Source of the DNA: Sulfurospirillum sp. UCH001
Lineage (GTDB): Bacteria; Campylobacterota; Campylobacteria; Campylobacterales; Sulfurospirillaceae
DNA: 64,000 nt
Direction: 5' to 3'
NCBI RefSeq assembly: GCF_001548035.1
Contig: NZ_AP014723.1
Location: forward strand, 310,001 to 374,000
The position numbers were made by a program, and so were the translations under genes. Within the stretch, counting starts at the first letter, position 1; each line of letters starts with the position of its first letter. The notes under the pieces were generated by a model, which worked only from the letters and a program-made list of their open reading frames with translations, searched no databases and was not told where the DNA came from. Below, piece by piece: positions 44,712 through 53,731 of the stretch.

Positions 44712-45841
44712 TACATTTTAATAAACCTCCTTTAACAGGAAATGAAGAAAAATACGTACTAGAAGCAATGAAAAGTTTGAAAATATCAGGAGATGGCGCC
44801 TTTGGTAAACGTTGTCAAGAGTGGTTTGAAAAGCGCTATGCGTGTCCTAAGACTTTACTGACTCCTTCGTGTACACATGCCCTTGAAATGGCCGCTTTAC
44901 TTTTAGAGATTAAAGAAGGTGATGAGGTCATCATGCCTAGTTACACTTTTGTTAGTACTGCCGATGCATTTGCGCTTCGTGGGGCTAAAATTGTTTTTGT
45001 TGACATCCACCCAGAAACCATGAACATTGATGAACGTCTTATAGAAGCTGCAATTACACCAAAAACGAAAGCAATTGTACCTGTACATTATGCTGGAGTT
45101 GGGTGCAATATGGATGATATTATGGATATCGCAAACCGTCACAATCTCTTTGTTGTTGAAGATGCAGCACAAGGCTTTGAAAGTACCTATAAAGGAAAAC
45201 CTCTTGGGACGATTGGTCATTTAGGAGCATTTAGTTTTCATGAAACGAAAAATGTTACCAGTGGCGGTGAAGGTGGACTTTTACTGATTAATGATGAACG
45301 ATTTTCTCATAGAGCAGAAATTATTCGTGAAAAAGGAACAAACCGTAGCCAGTTTTTTAGAGGAATGGTTGACAAGTATGGTTGGATGGATATTGGAAGT
45401 AGTTATCTACCGAGCGAGCTTCAAGCAGCCTATCTGTGGGGAGAATTGGAGATGGTAGATGTGATTCAAACATATCGTTTAAATGCATGGAAAAACTACT
45501 ATGAAAGACTTGAACCTCTTGCAAAACGAGGTATTATTGAACTGGCGTTCATTCCTGATGAGTGTCAGCATAATGCCCATATGTTCTATCTTAAAGTTAA
45601 AGATTTAGCAGAGAGAACAGCACTTCTGGAAAAATTCAAAGAGGCAAATATTGGAGCGGTTTTTCATTATGTTCCTTTACACAGTGCTCCTGCTGGTATT
45701 AAATTTGGTCGTATGTTTGGTGAGGATCTTTACACAACAAAAGAGAGTGAGAGATTGATTCGTTTGCCATTGTATTATGGCATCACGTTAGAGGAAATTG
45801 ATGCTGTATGTGAAATATTGGTAAAATGGAGTGCACAGTAA
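44708..45841 (+). CDS. rffA: dTDP-4-amino-4,6-dideoxygalactose transaminase (RffA/WecE-type)
   Basis: PLP-dependent DegT-family aminotransferase very close to E. coli RffA: ISGDGAFGKRCQEWFEKRY, LLTPSCTHALEMAALLL, VVEDAAQGFESTYKGKPLGTIGH, PLP-lysine in SFHETKNVTSGGEGG and the signature REKGTNRSQFFRGMVDKYGW. It makes a dTDP-4-amino sugar from the 4-keto intermediate. It supplies the donor sugar for the neighbouring transferases. 377 residues. Confidence 0.94.
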   Translation: MIHFNKPPLTGNEEKYVLEAMKSLKISGDGAFGKRCQEWFEKRYACPKTLLTPSCTHALEMAALLLEIKEGDEVIMPSYTFVSTADAFALRGAKIVFVDIHPETMNIDERLIEAAITPKTKAIVPVHYAGVGCNMDDIMDIANRHNLFVVEDAAQGFESTYKGKPLGTIGHLGAFSFHETKNVTSGGEGGLLLINDERFSHRAEIIREKGTNRSQFFRGMVDKYGWMDIGSSYLPSELQAAYLWGELEMVDVIQTYRLNAWKNYYERLEPLAKRGIIELAFIPDECQHNAHMFYLKVKDLAERTALLEKFKEANIGAVFHYVPLHSAPAGIKFGRMFGEDLYTTKESERLIRLPLYYGITLEEIDAVCEILVKWSAQ

Positions 45842-46203
45842 TGGCGCATTTATATATCTTTGGAACGATTTTTTTTACTGTTTATGGACAACTTGTCATT
45901 AAATGGCGTATCCCTAATTATGGGCATTTACCAGAGCAAACAATTGAAAAAATTATCTTTTTGCTAAAACTCTTTTTAGATCCATTTATTCTCAGTGGGT
46001 TTGTGTCTGCTTTTGTCGCTTCTTTGTGCTGGATGGCAGCGATGACAAAGTTTGAACTAAGTTACGCGTATCCATTTATGGGGCTTACATTTGTTGTTGT
46101 TTTTATTTCATCTGTCTTTTTATTTAGCGAGAGTGTTACACTTTATAAAATTCTAGGACTTGCGTTAATCGTACTTGGTATTTTTATCTCAAGTCGTGCA
46201 TAA
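45841..46203 (+). CDS. small four-helix membrane protein, EamA/SMR-like (ArnE/F type)
   Basis: A 120-residue protein with four transmembrane helices and the SMR/EamA-like ends FFTVYGQLVIKWR and LALIVLGIFISSRA. Small proteins of this type next to GtrB act as lipid-linked-sugar flippases. The frame opens at 45826 but the ATG at 45841 overlaps the previous stop (TAATG) and is preferred. Confidence 0.8.
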   Translation: MAHLYIFGTIFFTVYGQLVIKWRIPNYGHLPEQTIEKIIFLLKLFLDPFILSGFVSAFVASLCWMAAMTKFELSYAYPFMGLTFVVVFISSVFLFSESVTLYKILGLALIVLGIFISSRA

Positions 46204-46230
46204 GAGGAAGCAAGAAATCGCCTCCTCTTA
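46201..46230. terminator. terminator between the glycan cluster and the EF-hand gene
   Basis: TAAGAGGA and TCCTCTTA pair (8 bp) with additional GC pairs inside, between convergent genes. The T-run is weak on the plus side. Confidence 0.6.
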
Positions 46231-46233
46231 GGG

Positions 46234-46557
46234 TTATTTTGCACCTCTATTTTGTCTATTTTCTTGCATACGTTCTAACTGACCTTTTTGAAACTCTTCT
46301 TTTGTAATTTTCCCATCTTTATTTGCATCAAAAAAGCTAAAATCAGGTGAGTTGTCGGCATTTCTCATAGGAAGGCCTGCGTCTGCTTTAGCGCTCATAC
46401 GCTCTGCTTTAACACTGTCAAATTCCTCTTTTGTAATCACGCCATCTTTGTTCTTATCGTATGCTTCAAATCCGATAGGCCCACGTGTAGTATCTGCAGC
46501 GTGAAGACCTAAACCTAAAAGGCTAACTATGGTTAAAAACAAAAGTGTTTTTTTCAT
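46234..46557 (-). CDS. secreted EF-hand protein
   Basis: A 107-residue protein with a signal peptide (MKKTLLFLTIVSLLGLGLHA) and two EF-hand loops, DKNKDGVITKEE and DANKDGKITKEE, both with full calcium-ligand patterns. The C-terminus is basic. Probably a periplasmic calcium binder. The gene overlaps the DUF4405 gene by 4 bp. Confidence 0.9.
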   Translation of the reverse strand: MKKTLLFLTIVSLLGLGLHAADTTRGPIGFEAYDKNKDGVITKEEFDSVKAERMSAKADAGLPMRNADNSPDFSFFDANKDGKITKEEFQKGQLERMQENRQNRGAK

Positions 46558-47381
46558 CTTGACTCCTTTATTTGGGATGATTTTAGTAATTCTAAAAGCT
46601 CGATTGGTTTTAAATTGAGTGCATTGGCAGCTTCTTTTAATGTTGTATTTTCATGTGCTTGATAGCCTCTTTCTGCAATAAATTGCAAAGCATTTTGAAG
46701 ATCAAATGCATGTTGAATTGCTGCTTCTTTAAGACGAAGTTGACCATAGCCACCACCTTCTTTTAAAGGCTGAATGGATGGTTTTGTTTGAATGATGTCA
46801 AAAATTTGTGCAGGAGATTTGCTATTTTCTTTAGCAATTTGATGAATTGTTTTTGTGAGCGTAATACCTTGAAGATGATGGGTATTTAAGTTAGAAAGAA
46901 TGGTGGATGTGGGTATCCCCATTTTGTGTGAAAACTCTTCTAATGTTGATAGCTCTGCATGGTTATAAGGGGCTTTATCTACTTTTTTCTCCCACATAGT
47001 CTTGAGGTCATCTTGAAAGTCTAAAAATTGATCAAATGGAGGCCAATAATAGAGTGTTCCTAGAACAAAAAGTACATTGATGCCAAATGCAAGTAAAAAT
47101 TCTTTGGTTAAAAGTGAAAATGTACGTGCTTTATTTTTCAGGTAATTGATAAGAGATGACCAATTAAAATAAATATGAAAAATCATACCAAAAAGAAAAA
47201 GTACCATAAACGTTACGTGTAAATGAGTATAGTGTGTTTTATCAAGTCCTAAAAGCTCCCAATTGGTCCAATTTGCAACTCTTCCTTTGGGTGCTAAAAA
47301 GAGAATAATACCTGTATAACTCATCACAAGAAATGAAAAGCTAATGGTTAAAGAGATAAAACGTCTAAATGAGATCATCAT
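46554..47381 (-). CDS. DUF4405-type membrane protein with helical C-terminal repeats
   Basis: Three transmembrane helices in the first 130 residues with His residues in the cytochrome-b561-like positions (THYTHLHVTFMVLFLFGMIFHIYF), then a soluble region with two or three repeats of a small helical motif (MGIPTSTILSNLNTHHLQGITLTKTIHQIAKENSKSPAQIFDII; LKEAANALNLKPIELLELL). It may bind haem and take part in electron transfer. It is in one unit with the EF-hand gene. Confidence 0.75.
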   Translation of the reverse strand: MMISFRRFISLTISFSFLVMSYTGIILFLAPKGRVANWTNWELLGLDKTHYTHLHVTFMVLFLFGMIFHIYFNWSSLINYLKNKARTFSLLTKEFLLAFGINVLFVLGTLYYWPPFDQFLDFQDDLKTMWEKKVDKAPYNHAELSTLEEFSHKMGIPTSTILSNLNTHHLQGITLTKTIHQIAKENSKSPAQIFDIIQTKPSIQPLKEGGGYGQLRLKEAAIQHAFDLQNALQFIAERGYQAHENTTLKEAANALNLKPIELLELLKSSQIKESR

Positions 47382-47479
47382 AGCTTCCTTTAAAAAACTT
47401 ATAATGTAAATTAGTTCTCGTGATATTATGGCACTTTAATGTTAAAAGAGTGTTAACGCTATCTTAAGTCCCTTTTGGA

Positions 47480-47485
47480 TAAAAT
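47480..47485 (+). promoter_or_regulatory. -10 box for prs
   Basis: TAAAAT lies 31 bp before the prs ATG, followed by RBS AAAGGA. The -35 is unclear. Confidence 0.4.
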
Positions 47486-47516
47486 AGAAAACTTTTTGAT
47501 GTAAAGGATATTTAAA

Positions 47517-48446
47517 ATGAGAGGCTATAAAGTCTTTGCAGGAACGGCAAATCCAGAGTTTGCAAAACGAGTGGCGAAACATCTTTCTCTCCCTCTTTCA
47601 GCAGCTGAGATTAAGACCTTTAGCGATGGCGAAATCAGTGTTCAAATCAGTGAGAGTGTACGCGGAAAAGATGTGTTTATCATCCAGTCAACCTGTGCAC
47701 CTGCTAACGTTAACTTGATGGAATTGTTAATTTTAACAGATGCTCTAAGACGTAGTTCTGCAAACAGCATCACGGCAATTATGCCTTACTTTGGCTATGC
47801 GAGACAAGACAGAAAAGCTGCGCCTCGTGTTCCTATTACGGCAAAGTTAGTTGCCAATATGATCCAAACTGCTGGAATTGACCGTGTTGTAACGATTGAT
47901 TTGCACGCAGGACAAATTCAAGGCTTTTTTGATATCCCAGTAGATAACCTTTATGGCTCTATTATCTTCAACGACTACGTAAAAGCTAAAAATCTTAAAA
48001 ACCCAATTATTGCAAGCCCTGATATCGGTGGTGTTGCACGAGCACGTAGTTTTGCAAAACTTTTGGGTGTTGATATGGTCATTGTTGATAAACGTCGTGA
48101 AAAAGCCAATGAGTCTGAAGTCATGAACATTATTGGTGATGTTTCAGGTAAAGATGTTATTTTAGTGGACGACATGATCGATACAGCAGGCACGATCGTT
48201 AAAGCAGCCGAAGTGCTTAAAAAAAGAGGTGCAACAAGCGTTATGGCATGTTGTACACATGCTGTTTTTAGTGGTCCAGCGTATGAGCGTATCGCTAAAG
48301 GTGAGTTAGACGAATTAGTTGTAACGGACACTATTCCTCTTAAAGAAGCGAATCCAAAAATTAAAGTGCTTAGTGTTGCTCCTGTATTTGCTGAAGTCAT
48401 TCGCCGTGTTTATCACAATGAAAGTGTAAATGGACTCTTTATTTAA
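47517..48446 (+). CDS. prs: ribose-phosphate pyrophosphokinase (PRPP synthetase)
   Basis: Makes PRPP for nucleotide, His and Trp synthesis. Motifs: [65 protein letters not shown] and the PRPP-binding [14 protein letters not shown]. 309 residues. The last base overlaps the lepA ATG. Confidence 0.98.
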   Translation: MRGYKVFAGTANPEFAKRVAKHLSLPLSAAEIKTFSDGEISVQISESVRGKDVFIIQSTCAPANVNLMELLILTDALRRSSANSITAIMPYFGYARQDRKAAPRVPITAKLVANMIQTAGIDRVVTIDLHAGQIQGFFDIPVDNLYGSIIFNDYVKAKNLKNPIIASPDIGGVARARSFAKLLGVDMVIVDKRREKANESEVMNIIGDVSGKDVILVDDMIDTAGTIVKAAEVLKKRGATSVMACCTHAVFSGPAYERIAKGELDELVVTDTIPLKEANPKIKVLSVAPVFAEVIRRVYHNESVNGLFI

Positions 48447-50239
48447 TGCAGAAACATATTCGTAACTTCTCAATCATCGCCCATATTGATCACGGTAAAA
48501 GTACCTTAGCAGACCGCCTTATCCAAGAGTGCGGCGCGGTGAGTGAACGTGAAATGACCACCCAAATGATGGACACCATGGACATCGAAAAAGAGCGTGG
48601 CATCACTATCAAAGCCCAAAGTGTACGTTTAACGTATGTCAAAGATGGACAGCCTTATGTCCTAAACCTTATTGACACTCCAGGTCACGTTGACTTCTCT
48701 TATGAAGTCAGTCGTTCACTCGCTTCAAGTGATGGTGCTCTTTTAGTTGTCGATGCCTCTCAAGGTGTTGAAGCACAAACCATTGCGAATGTTTACATTG
48801 CCATTGAAAATAATTTAGAAATTATCCCTGTCATCAATAAAATAGACCTTCCTGCGGCTGATCCTGAGCGTGTAAAAGATGAAATTGAGCATACGATTGG
48901 ACTTGATTGTACACATGCTTTAAACGTCAGTGCTAAAAGTGGCATTGGTATTCGTGAACTTCTCGATACCATTGTCGATAAAATTCCAGCTCCTCAAGGT
49001 GATGAAAATGCCCCAACAAAGGCATTAATTTATGATAGCTGGTTCGATAACTATTTGGGTGCGCTTGCACTTGTACGCGTGTATGATGGAAGCATCACCA
49101 AAGGTCAAGATGTCTATGTTATGGGTACAGGTAAAAAACATGAAGTTTTAAACTTGATGTATCCACACCCTCTTGCGATGCAAAAAACGACTGAGATTAA
49201 AACTGGAGAAGTGGGCATCGTCGTCCTTGGACTTAAAAACGTAGGTGACGTTCAAGTGGGTGATACCATCACTGACAATCGTAAAAAAACAGCTGAGGCT
49301 GTTGGTGGATTTAAAGAGGCGAAACAGTTTGTTTTTGCAGGTCTTTATCCAATTGAAACAGATAAATTTGAAGAGTTACGTGATGCACTTGATAAATTAA
49401 GCCTCAATGATTCAAGCATTTCGTATGAGCCAGAAACCTCTGCCGCTCTTGGATTTGGTTTTAGAGTTGGCTTTTTAGGGCTTCTACATATGGAAGTGAT
49501 TAAAGAGCGTCTGGAGCGAGAGTTTGATCTTGACTTGATTGCTACAGCGCCAACGGTTACCTATAAAGTCAAAACAACAAAAGGTGTGGAGTTAGATATT
49601 CATAACCCAAGTGAATTACCACCGGTGAATGAAATCGAAGAGATTTCAGAGCCGTATGTGAAAGCAACCGTTTTAACACCTACAGAATTTCTTGGAAACA
49701 TCATCATTTTGATGAACAATAAACGGGGTAACCAAAAAAAGATGGATTATTTAAGTCCTGAACGTGTTTTATTGGAGTATGAAATTCCTCTCAATGAAAT
49801 TGTAATGGATTTTTATGACAAACTCAAATCTGTCTCAAAAGGCTACGCAAGTTTTGATTATGAACCGATTGGTTACCAAGCGGGGGATCTTGTCAAGCTC
49901 GATGTTCTTGTTGCTGGAGAGGTGGTGGATGCACTTTCTATCATTGTTCCACGCATCAGTGCTCAAACAAGAGGACGTGATTTTGTAAAAGCGATGAAAG
50001 AGATTGTGCCTCGTCAGCTTTTTGAAGTGGCTATTCAAGCAAGCATTGGCAATAAAGTTATTGCTCGTGAAACCGTCAAATCGATGGGCAAAAACGTCAC
50101 GGCTAAATGTTACGGCGGCGATATTACCCGTAAACGCAAACTTCTTGAAAAACAAAAAGAGGGTAAAAAACGTATGAAGTCAATTGGTAAAGTCCAATTG
50201 CCTCAAGAAGCTTTCTTAACCATCCTTAAAATAGACTAA
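48446..50239 (+). CDS. lepA: elongation factor 4
   Basis: Ribosome-associated GTPase that back-translocates or remodels stalled ribosomes. G motifs [17 protein letters not shown] and NKIDLP, EF-G-like domains and the LepA-specific C-terminal domain ([33 protein letters not shown]). 597 residues, normal length. Confidence 0.98.
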   Translation: MQKHIRNFSIIAHIDHGKSTLADRLIQECGAVSEREMTTQMMDTMDIEKERGITIKAQSVRLTYVKDGQPYVLNLIDTPGHVDFSYEVSRSLASSDGALLVVDASQGVEAQTIANVYIAIENNLEIIPVINKIDLPAADPERVKDEIEHTIGLDCTHALNVSAKSGIGIRELLDTIVDKIPAPQGDENAPTKALIYDSWFDNYLGALALVRVYDGSITKGQDVYVMGTGKKHEVLNLMYPHPLAMQKTTEIKTGEVGIVVLGLKNVGDVQVGDTITDNRKKTAEAVGGFKEAKQFVFAGLYPIETDKFEELRDALDKLSLNDSSISYEPETSAALGFGFRVGFLGLLHMEVIKERLEREFDLDLIATAPTVTYKVKTTKGVELDIHNPSELPPVNEIEEISEPYVKATVLTPTEFLGNIIILMNNKRGNQKKMDYLSPERVLLEYEIPLNEIVMDFYDKLKSVSKGYASFDYEPIGYQAGDLVKLDVLVAGEVVDALSIIVPRISAQTRGRDFVKAMKEIVPRQLFEVAIQASIGNKVIARETVKSMGKNVTAKCYGGDITRKRKLLEKQKEGKKRMKSIGKVQLPQEAFLTILKID

Positions 50240-50242
50240 CAC

Positions 50243-50815
50243 ATGCGTTGCCAACTTTGTCTTGGACTGAGTTGGCAACCACTGTGTAAGCATTGTCTCA
50301 AAACTATTTTAGCACCAACTCCTGCTTTTAGAATTTTAGAGAGTGGACTGAAGGTGTACTCTTTTTACAACTATAATGATATCGCTCCACTGCTTCACAC
50401 TAAACATACCTACATCGGCGCTAAGATTTTTACACAACTTGGAAAGCACACATTTTTTGAATTTTTTAAAACGTTTGAATTACCCAGAGGAATTTACGCG
50501 ATACCCATTGATGATCATGTAAGACATGGTTATTCACATAGTGCCATTTTAGCCAAAGCAACACAACCTTATTTAATGCCACTCTATTGCAGTTTAAGAG
50601 CGCAAAATCATATAAGCTATTCTGGCAAAAGTAGGGCTTATAGAAAAACCAATAAACGTGACTTTGTTGTTAAAATAAAAGAGCAAGTAGATATTGTTTT
50701 GATTGATGATATTGTCACAACAGGAAGTACCCTAAAAGAGGCACATGACGCACTGAAAAAACATGACGTGAATGTACTGTTTGCGCTTGTTTTGGCGGAT
50801 GCAAAAGAGAACTAA
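50243..50815 (+). CDS. ComF-family phosphoribosyltransferase-like protein
   Basis: A 190-residue ComF protein: N-terminal Cys pairs MRCQLC and CKHC that can form a zinc finger, and the PRTase loop VLIDDIVTTGSTLKEA. ComF proteins act in DNA uptake in competent bacteria; some are only housekeeping. It follows lepA by 3 bp. Confidence 0.9.
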   Translation: MRCQLCLGLSWQPLCKHCLKTILAPTPAFRILESGLKVYSFYNYNDIAPLLHTKHTYIGAKIFTQLGKHTFFEFFKTFELPRGIYAIPIDDHVRHGYSHSAILAKATQPYLMPLYCSLRAQNHISYSGKSRAYRKTNKRDFVVKIKEQVDIVLIDDIVTTGSTLKEAHDALKKHDVNVLFALVLADAKEN

Positions 50816-50818
50816 AAT

Positions 50819-50850
50819 AAAACGATAGAGAGACTCTACCGTTTTGTTTT
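50819..50850. terminator. bidirectional terminator between comF-like and MFS genes
   Basis: AAAACGATAGAG and CTCTACCGTTTT form a 12-bp stem with one mismatch and a 3-base loop, with T-rich sequence on both outer sides. Confidence 0.75.
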
Positions 50851-52159
50851 ATATATCTTCAGATAACTCTTTTTCTTTACGAATAATATACCAGCCAAGA
50901 ACAGCGCCACATACAAAGACACCAATCACATAAAATCCTGCGGCGTATTTGCTGAAAAAATTAGCAAGGATTGGGATAAGAAAAGAGGTGAGTGCACCAG
51001 TAATCGCATAGGAAATATTAAAGGAAAAAGCAACACCACTGTATCTGACTTTCGCTGGAAAGGCACGTACCATATAGTAAGGAAATGCCCCAACAATCCC
51101 TACACTAAAGCCTGCGATAGGATAGGTAATGTATAAGATTTCATTTCCAAATGAGAGTGACACAAAAAATGTTCCAATGGCTAGAGTTGCAAAAAGACAA
51201 CCAGCTGAGATAACTTTACCAATAGAAAATTTATCTGCAAAATAACCATAAAATACACATCCTATTGCTAATCCAATAGTTGCCAGAAGTCTTGAAACAG
51301 AAACATCTATTTCTGAAAAACCAAACTGACCTTGTAGATAAACATGTGCAGTAACAATGACAACCATGATTCCCGCAGATAAAACCCATGTCAATAAAAT
51401 GGAAAGGCTTACTTGTGGTAAATGATCAGACAGAACATTCCAGATAGGCAATTTTTTTGATATATCAGCTTTCTCTCTTTTTTGCATTTCTAGAAAGATG
51501 GGTGTCTCTTTAAGCCAACGTCTAAGATACATTGCGATAAATCCAAAAATTCCACCCACGATAAATGGAATTCTCCATGCCCAGCTGTTCATCTCGGTTG
51601 CATTAAAATGACTTTGCATCATAATGGAAACTACTGAACCAAGAAAAATACCCAAAGTGAGTCCAGATGTAAGTGTGCCACAGGCAAGGCCTACTTTATC
51701 TTTTGGAACATGCTCTGCAACAAATGTCCATGCCCCTGGTATCTCTCCACCGACTGCTAAGCCTTGGCAGATACGAAGAAAAAGAAGCAATATAGGTGCA
51801 AAATAGCCTATAACAGCATAGGTTGGTAAACAACCGATTAGAAGTGTAGGCACTGCCATAAGAAGTATGCTAAAAGTAAACATGCGTTTTCTACCAAAAA
51901 GGTCGCCAAAGTGTGCCATAACAACACCACCAAATGGGCGCGCTAAGTAACCAGCTGCAAAGATACCAAATGTTTGCAGTTGACTGAGCCACACAGGCAT
52001 ATCCGCGGGAAAAAACAAACCTCCAATGACTTTGGAAAAAAAGACAAAAATAATAAAGTCATAGAACTCTAATGCCCCACCAAAAGCTGATAATGAAAGT
52101 GTTTTATAGTCTTGAGCATTGAGTAATCTTTTATGCATCATTGCTTTTCGTGTTGGCAT
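50849..52159 (-). CDS. MHS-family major facilitator transporter
   Basis: Twelve transmembrane helices, 436 residues, with the metabolite:H+ symporter pattern (FGGALEFYDFIIFVFFSKVIGGLFFP, GYLARPFGGVVMAHFGDLFGRKRMF, AVGGEIPGAWTFVAEHVP). Relatives import organic acids such as citrate, alpha-ketoglutarate or proline; the substrate cannot be chosen here. It is a single gene. Confidence 0.9.
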   Translation of the reverse strand: MPTRKAMMHKRLLNAQDYKTLSLSAFGGALEFYDFIIFVFFSKVIGGLFFPADMPVWLSQLQTFGIFAAGYLARPFGGVVMAHFGDLFGRKRMFTFSILLMAVPTLLIGCLPTYAVIGYFAPILLLFLRICQGLAVGGEIPGAWTFVAEHVPKDKVGLACGTLTSGLTLGIFLGSVVSIMMQSHFNATEMNSWAWRIPFIVGGIFGFIAMYLRRWLKETPIFLEMQKREKADISKKLPIWNVLSDHLPQVSLSILLTWVLSAGIMVVIVTAHVYLQGQFGFSEIDVSVSRLLATIGLAIGCVFYGYFADKFSIGKVISAGCLFATLAIGTFFVSLSFGNEILYITYPIAGFSVGIVGAFPYYMVRAFPAKVRYSGVAFSFNISYAITGALTSFLIPILANFFSKYAAGFYVIGVFVCGAVLGWYIIRKEKELSEDI

Positions 52160-52303
52160 GAGAATTATCCTTCCTTTTGTAAAACACGAAGTATAACAAA
52201 ATTCTTTTTGCCTAGTGCGAAAAAAAGGGCCTAAAATTGTTTAGAAAATAACCATAAGGTGCTTATTGGTAGAAGATACATACGTGAAGGTGTATTTTGA
52301 AGA

Positions 52304-52810
52304 TTATTTCATATTACATGAACTTTGATACTGAGGAGAAGAACTATTTTTTTCAACATGTAATTTCATCATGAGTAGAAGTATTTCATACATATCTTTA
52401 TCGTTGCTTTTAGCAATCGTTTTGAGGGTATTCTCAATATTTTCAACATTGACATGATTTTCTAAAAGTTTAGTTTGAAGAAATGAAACATCCCAATTAA
52501 ACAATGCACATAGCGCAGTAAAAGACTGATTTTTTGTGTTGTGAATTAGAAAATCGATGTTGTCTTCATGGCGGATATGTTTGTTAAAAAGAATTGCGAT
52601 GCATTCTTGCGCAAGCCGTCTAATAGTACAACGCCTAAGCCATGCATGGACACTTAAAAGTAAAAGAATCATTAAAGCAGCAATTTTATGCAATAAAACA
52701 TTATAGGTGGAAACACTTCCTAATACAAAAGCAATACCCGTCGTATAAAGGATAATGAACATCACAAGGATAGATATAATAATTACAACTTTGAGCACAG
52801 TTTCATTCAC
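52304..52810 (-). CDS. small membrane protein related to the DUF4405-type protein
   Basis: A 168-residue protein with two transmembrane helices (about 6-28 and 40-58), His in LLHKIAALMILLLLSVHAW and a soluble C-terminus (FNWDVSFLQTKLLENHVNVENIENTLKTIAKSNDKDMYEILLLMMK) that resembles the helical repeat of the protein at 46554-47381. Function unknown; possibly haem binding. It ends near the RAYT element. Gap 52160-52303 holds only upstream sequence of the MFS gene, with nothing else recognisable. Confidence 0.65.
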   Translation of the reverse strand: MNETVLKVVIIISILVMFIILYTTGIAFVLGSVSTYNVLLHKIAALMILLLLSVHAWLRRCTIRRLAQECIAILFNKHIRHEDNIDFLIHNTKNQSFTALCALFNWDVSFLQTKLLENHVNVENIENTLKTIAKSNDKDMYEILLLMMKLHVEKNSSSPQYQSSCNMK

Positions 52811-52825
52811 ATTAATTCCTTTAAA

Positions 52826-53671
52826 GGGGTCAGGGCTAAACTTTTAACTTTTTGTATTCTTATGTTAGAATTCTAGCAAAAAAAGAGGGTATTTATGCCA
52901 CGAAGATTACGTATTGAAAGCTTAGGATACCATCATATATACAATAGAGGTGTAGCAAAAGGAAATGTTTTTGAAGATGAAAAAGATAAAGCAAAATTTA
53001 TTGAACTGATAGCAAGTATTGCTAGAGAGTATAAGTTTAATATACATGCATTTTGTTTGATGGACAACCATTATCATATTTTAGTACAAAATACGCGTGA
53101 AAATCTCTCTTCAGGCATGCGCCAATTAAATGCGCAGTACGCAACATATTTCAATAAGCGGCATCAAAGAGTAGGACATTTGTGGCAAGATAGATTCAAG
53201 TCATGGTATGTTTTAGATCAAAAATATCTCTTTACACTTTTTAAGTATATTGAAAATAATCCAATCAAAGCAGGAATGAGCCAAAGAATAGGTGATTACA
53301 TGTTTTGTTCTACTTATAGTATTTTAAAAGATGCTATACCTGCCTTTTTACAAAACAGTTTTGTTTTACGAGATTATCATACCCATGAGTTATTTGATCT
53401 GTTAAGCATTCCTCTTAGTCTAGAAGAACGCACACGCATCAACACATTTCATCAAACGAAGTACAATCATCACAATAGTGAAATTCAGCCTTTGCATAAA
53501 GAAAAACTTGAAAGTTATTTTATGAATGTACAAAATAAACAGCAAAGAAATGAAGCAATAAAAAATGCTTATAACGATGGATATAGTAAAAGTGAGATCG
53601 CAAGAAATATTTCTCTAAGCGTTGCGGGAGTGAGTAAAATACTAAAAAGTTAAAAGTTTAGCCCTGACCCC
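52826..53671 (+). mobile_element. 846-bp RAYT/Y1 element bounded by perfect 28-bp inverted repeats
   Basis: Positions 52826-52853 and 53644-53671 are perfect inverted copies (GGGGTCAGGGCTAAACTTTT at the outer part). Between them lies only the Y1 transposase gene, whose stop codon falls inside the right copy. The element sits between the small membrane protein gene and gyrA. Confidence 0.85.
52895..53653 (+). CDS. REP-associated tyrosine transposase (Y1_Tnp, RAYT-like)
   Basis: HUH single-strand nuclease: YHHIYNRGVAKGNVFEDE, the HUH motif DNHYHILVQ and the catalytic Tyr in LFTLFKYIENNPIKAGM. A C-terminal HTH-like tail (NDGYSKSEIARNISLSVAGVSKILKS) may bind DNA. 252 residues and intact. RAYTs act on palindromic repeats of the REP type; the flanking 28-bp repeats are its probable substrates. 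Confidence 0.92.
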   Translation: MPRRLRIESLGYHHIYNRGVAKGNVFEDEKDKAKFIELIASIAREYKFNIHAFCLMDNHYHILVQNTRENLSSGMRQLNAQYATYFNKRHQRVGHLWQDRFKSWYVLDQKYLFTLFKYIENNPIKAGMSQRIGDYMFCSTYSILKDAIPAFLQNSFVLRDYHTHELFDLLSIPLSLEERTRINTFHQTKYNHHNSEIQPLHKEKLESYFMNVQNKQQRNEAIKNAYNDGYSKSEIARNISLSVAGVSKILKS

Positions 53672-53673
53672 TA

Positions 53674-53702
53674 TTGAAACAAAAGGAAAAGAAAAGTAAA
53701 AT
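53674..53702 (+). promoter_or_regulatory. gyrA promoter next to the RAYT element
   Basis: TTGAAA (53674-53679) and TAAAAT (53697-53702) are 17 bp apart, 30 bp before the gyrA ATG; the -35 box begins three bases after the right inverted repeat. Confidence 0.55.
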
Positions 53703-53731
53703 GAAACAATTTTATATTGTAAGGTTAATGA

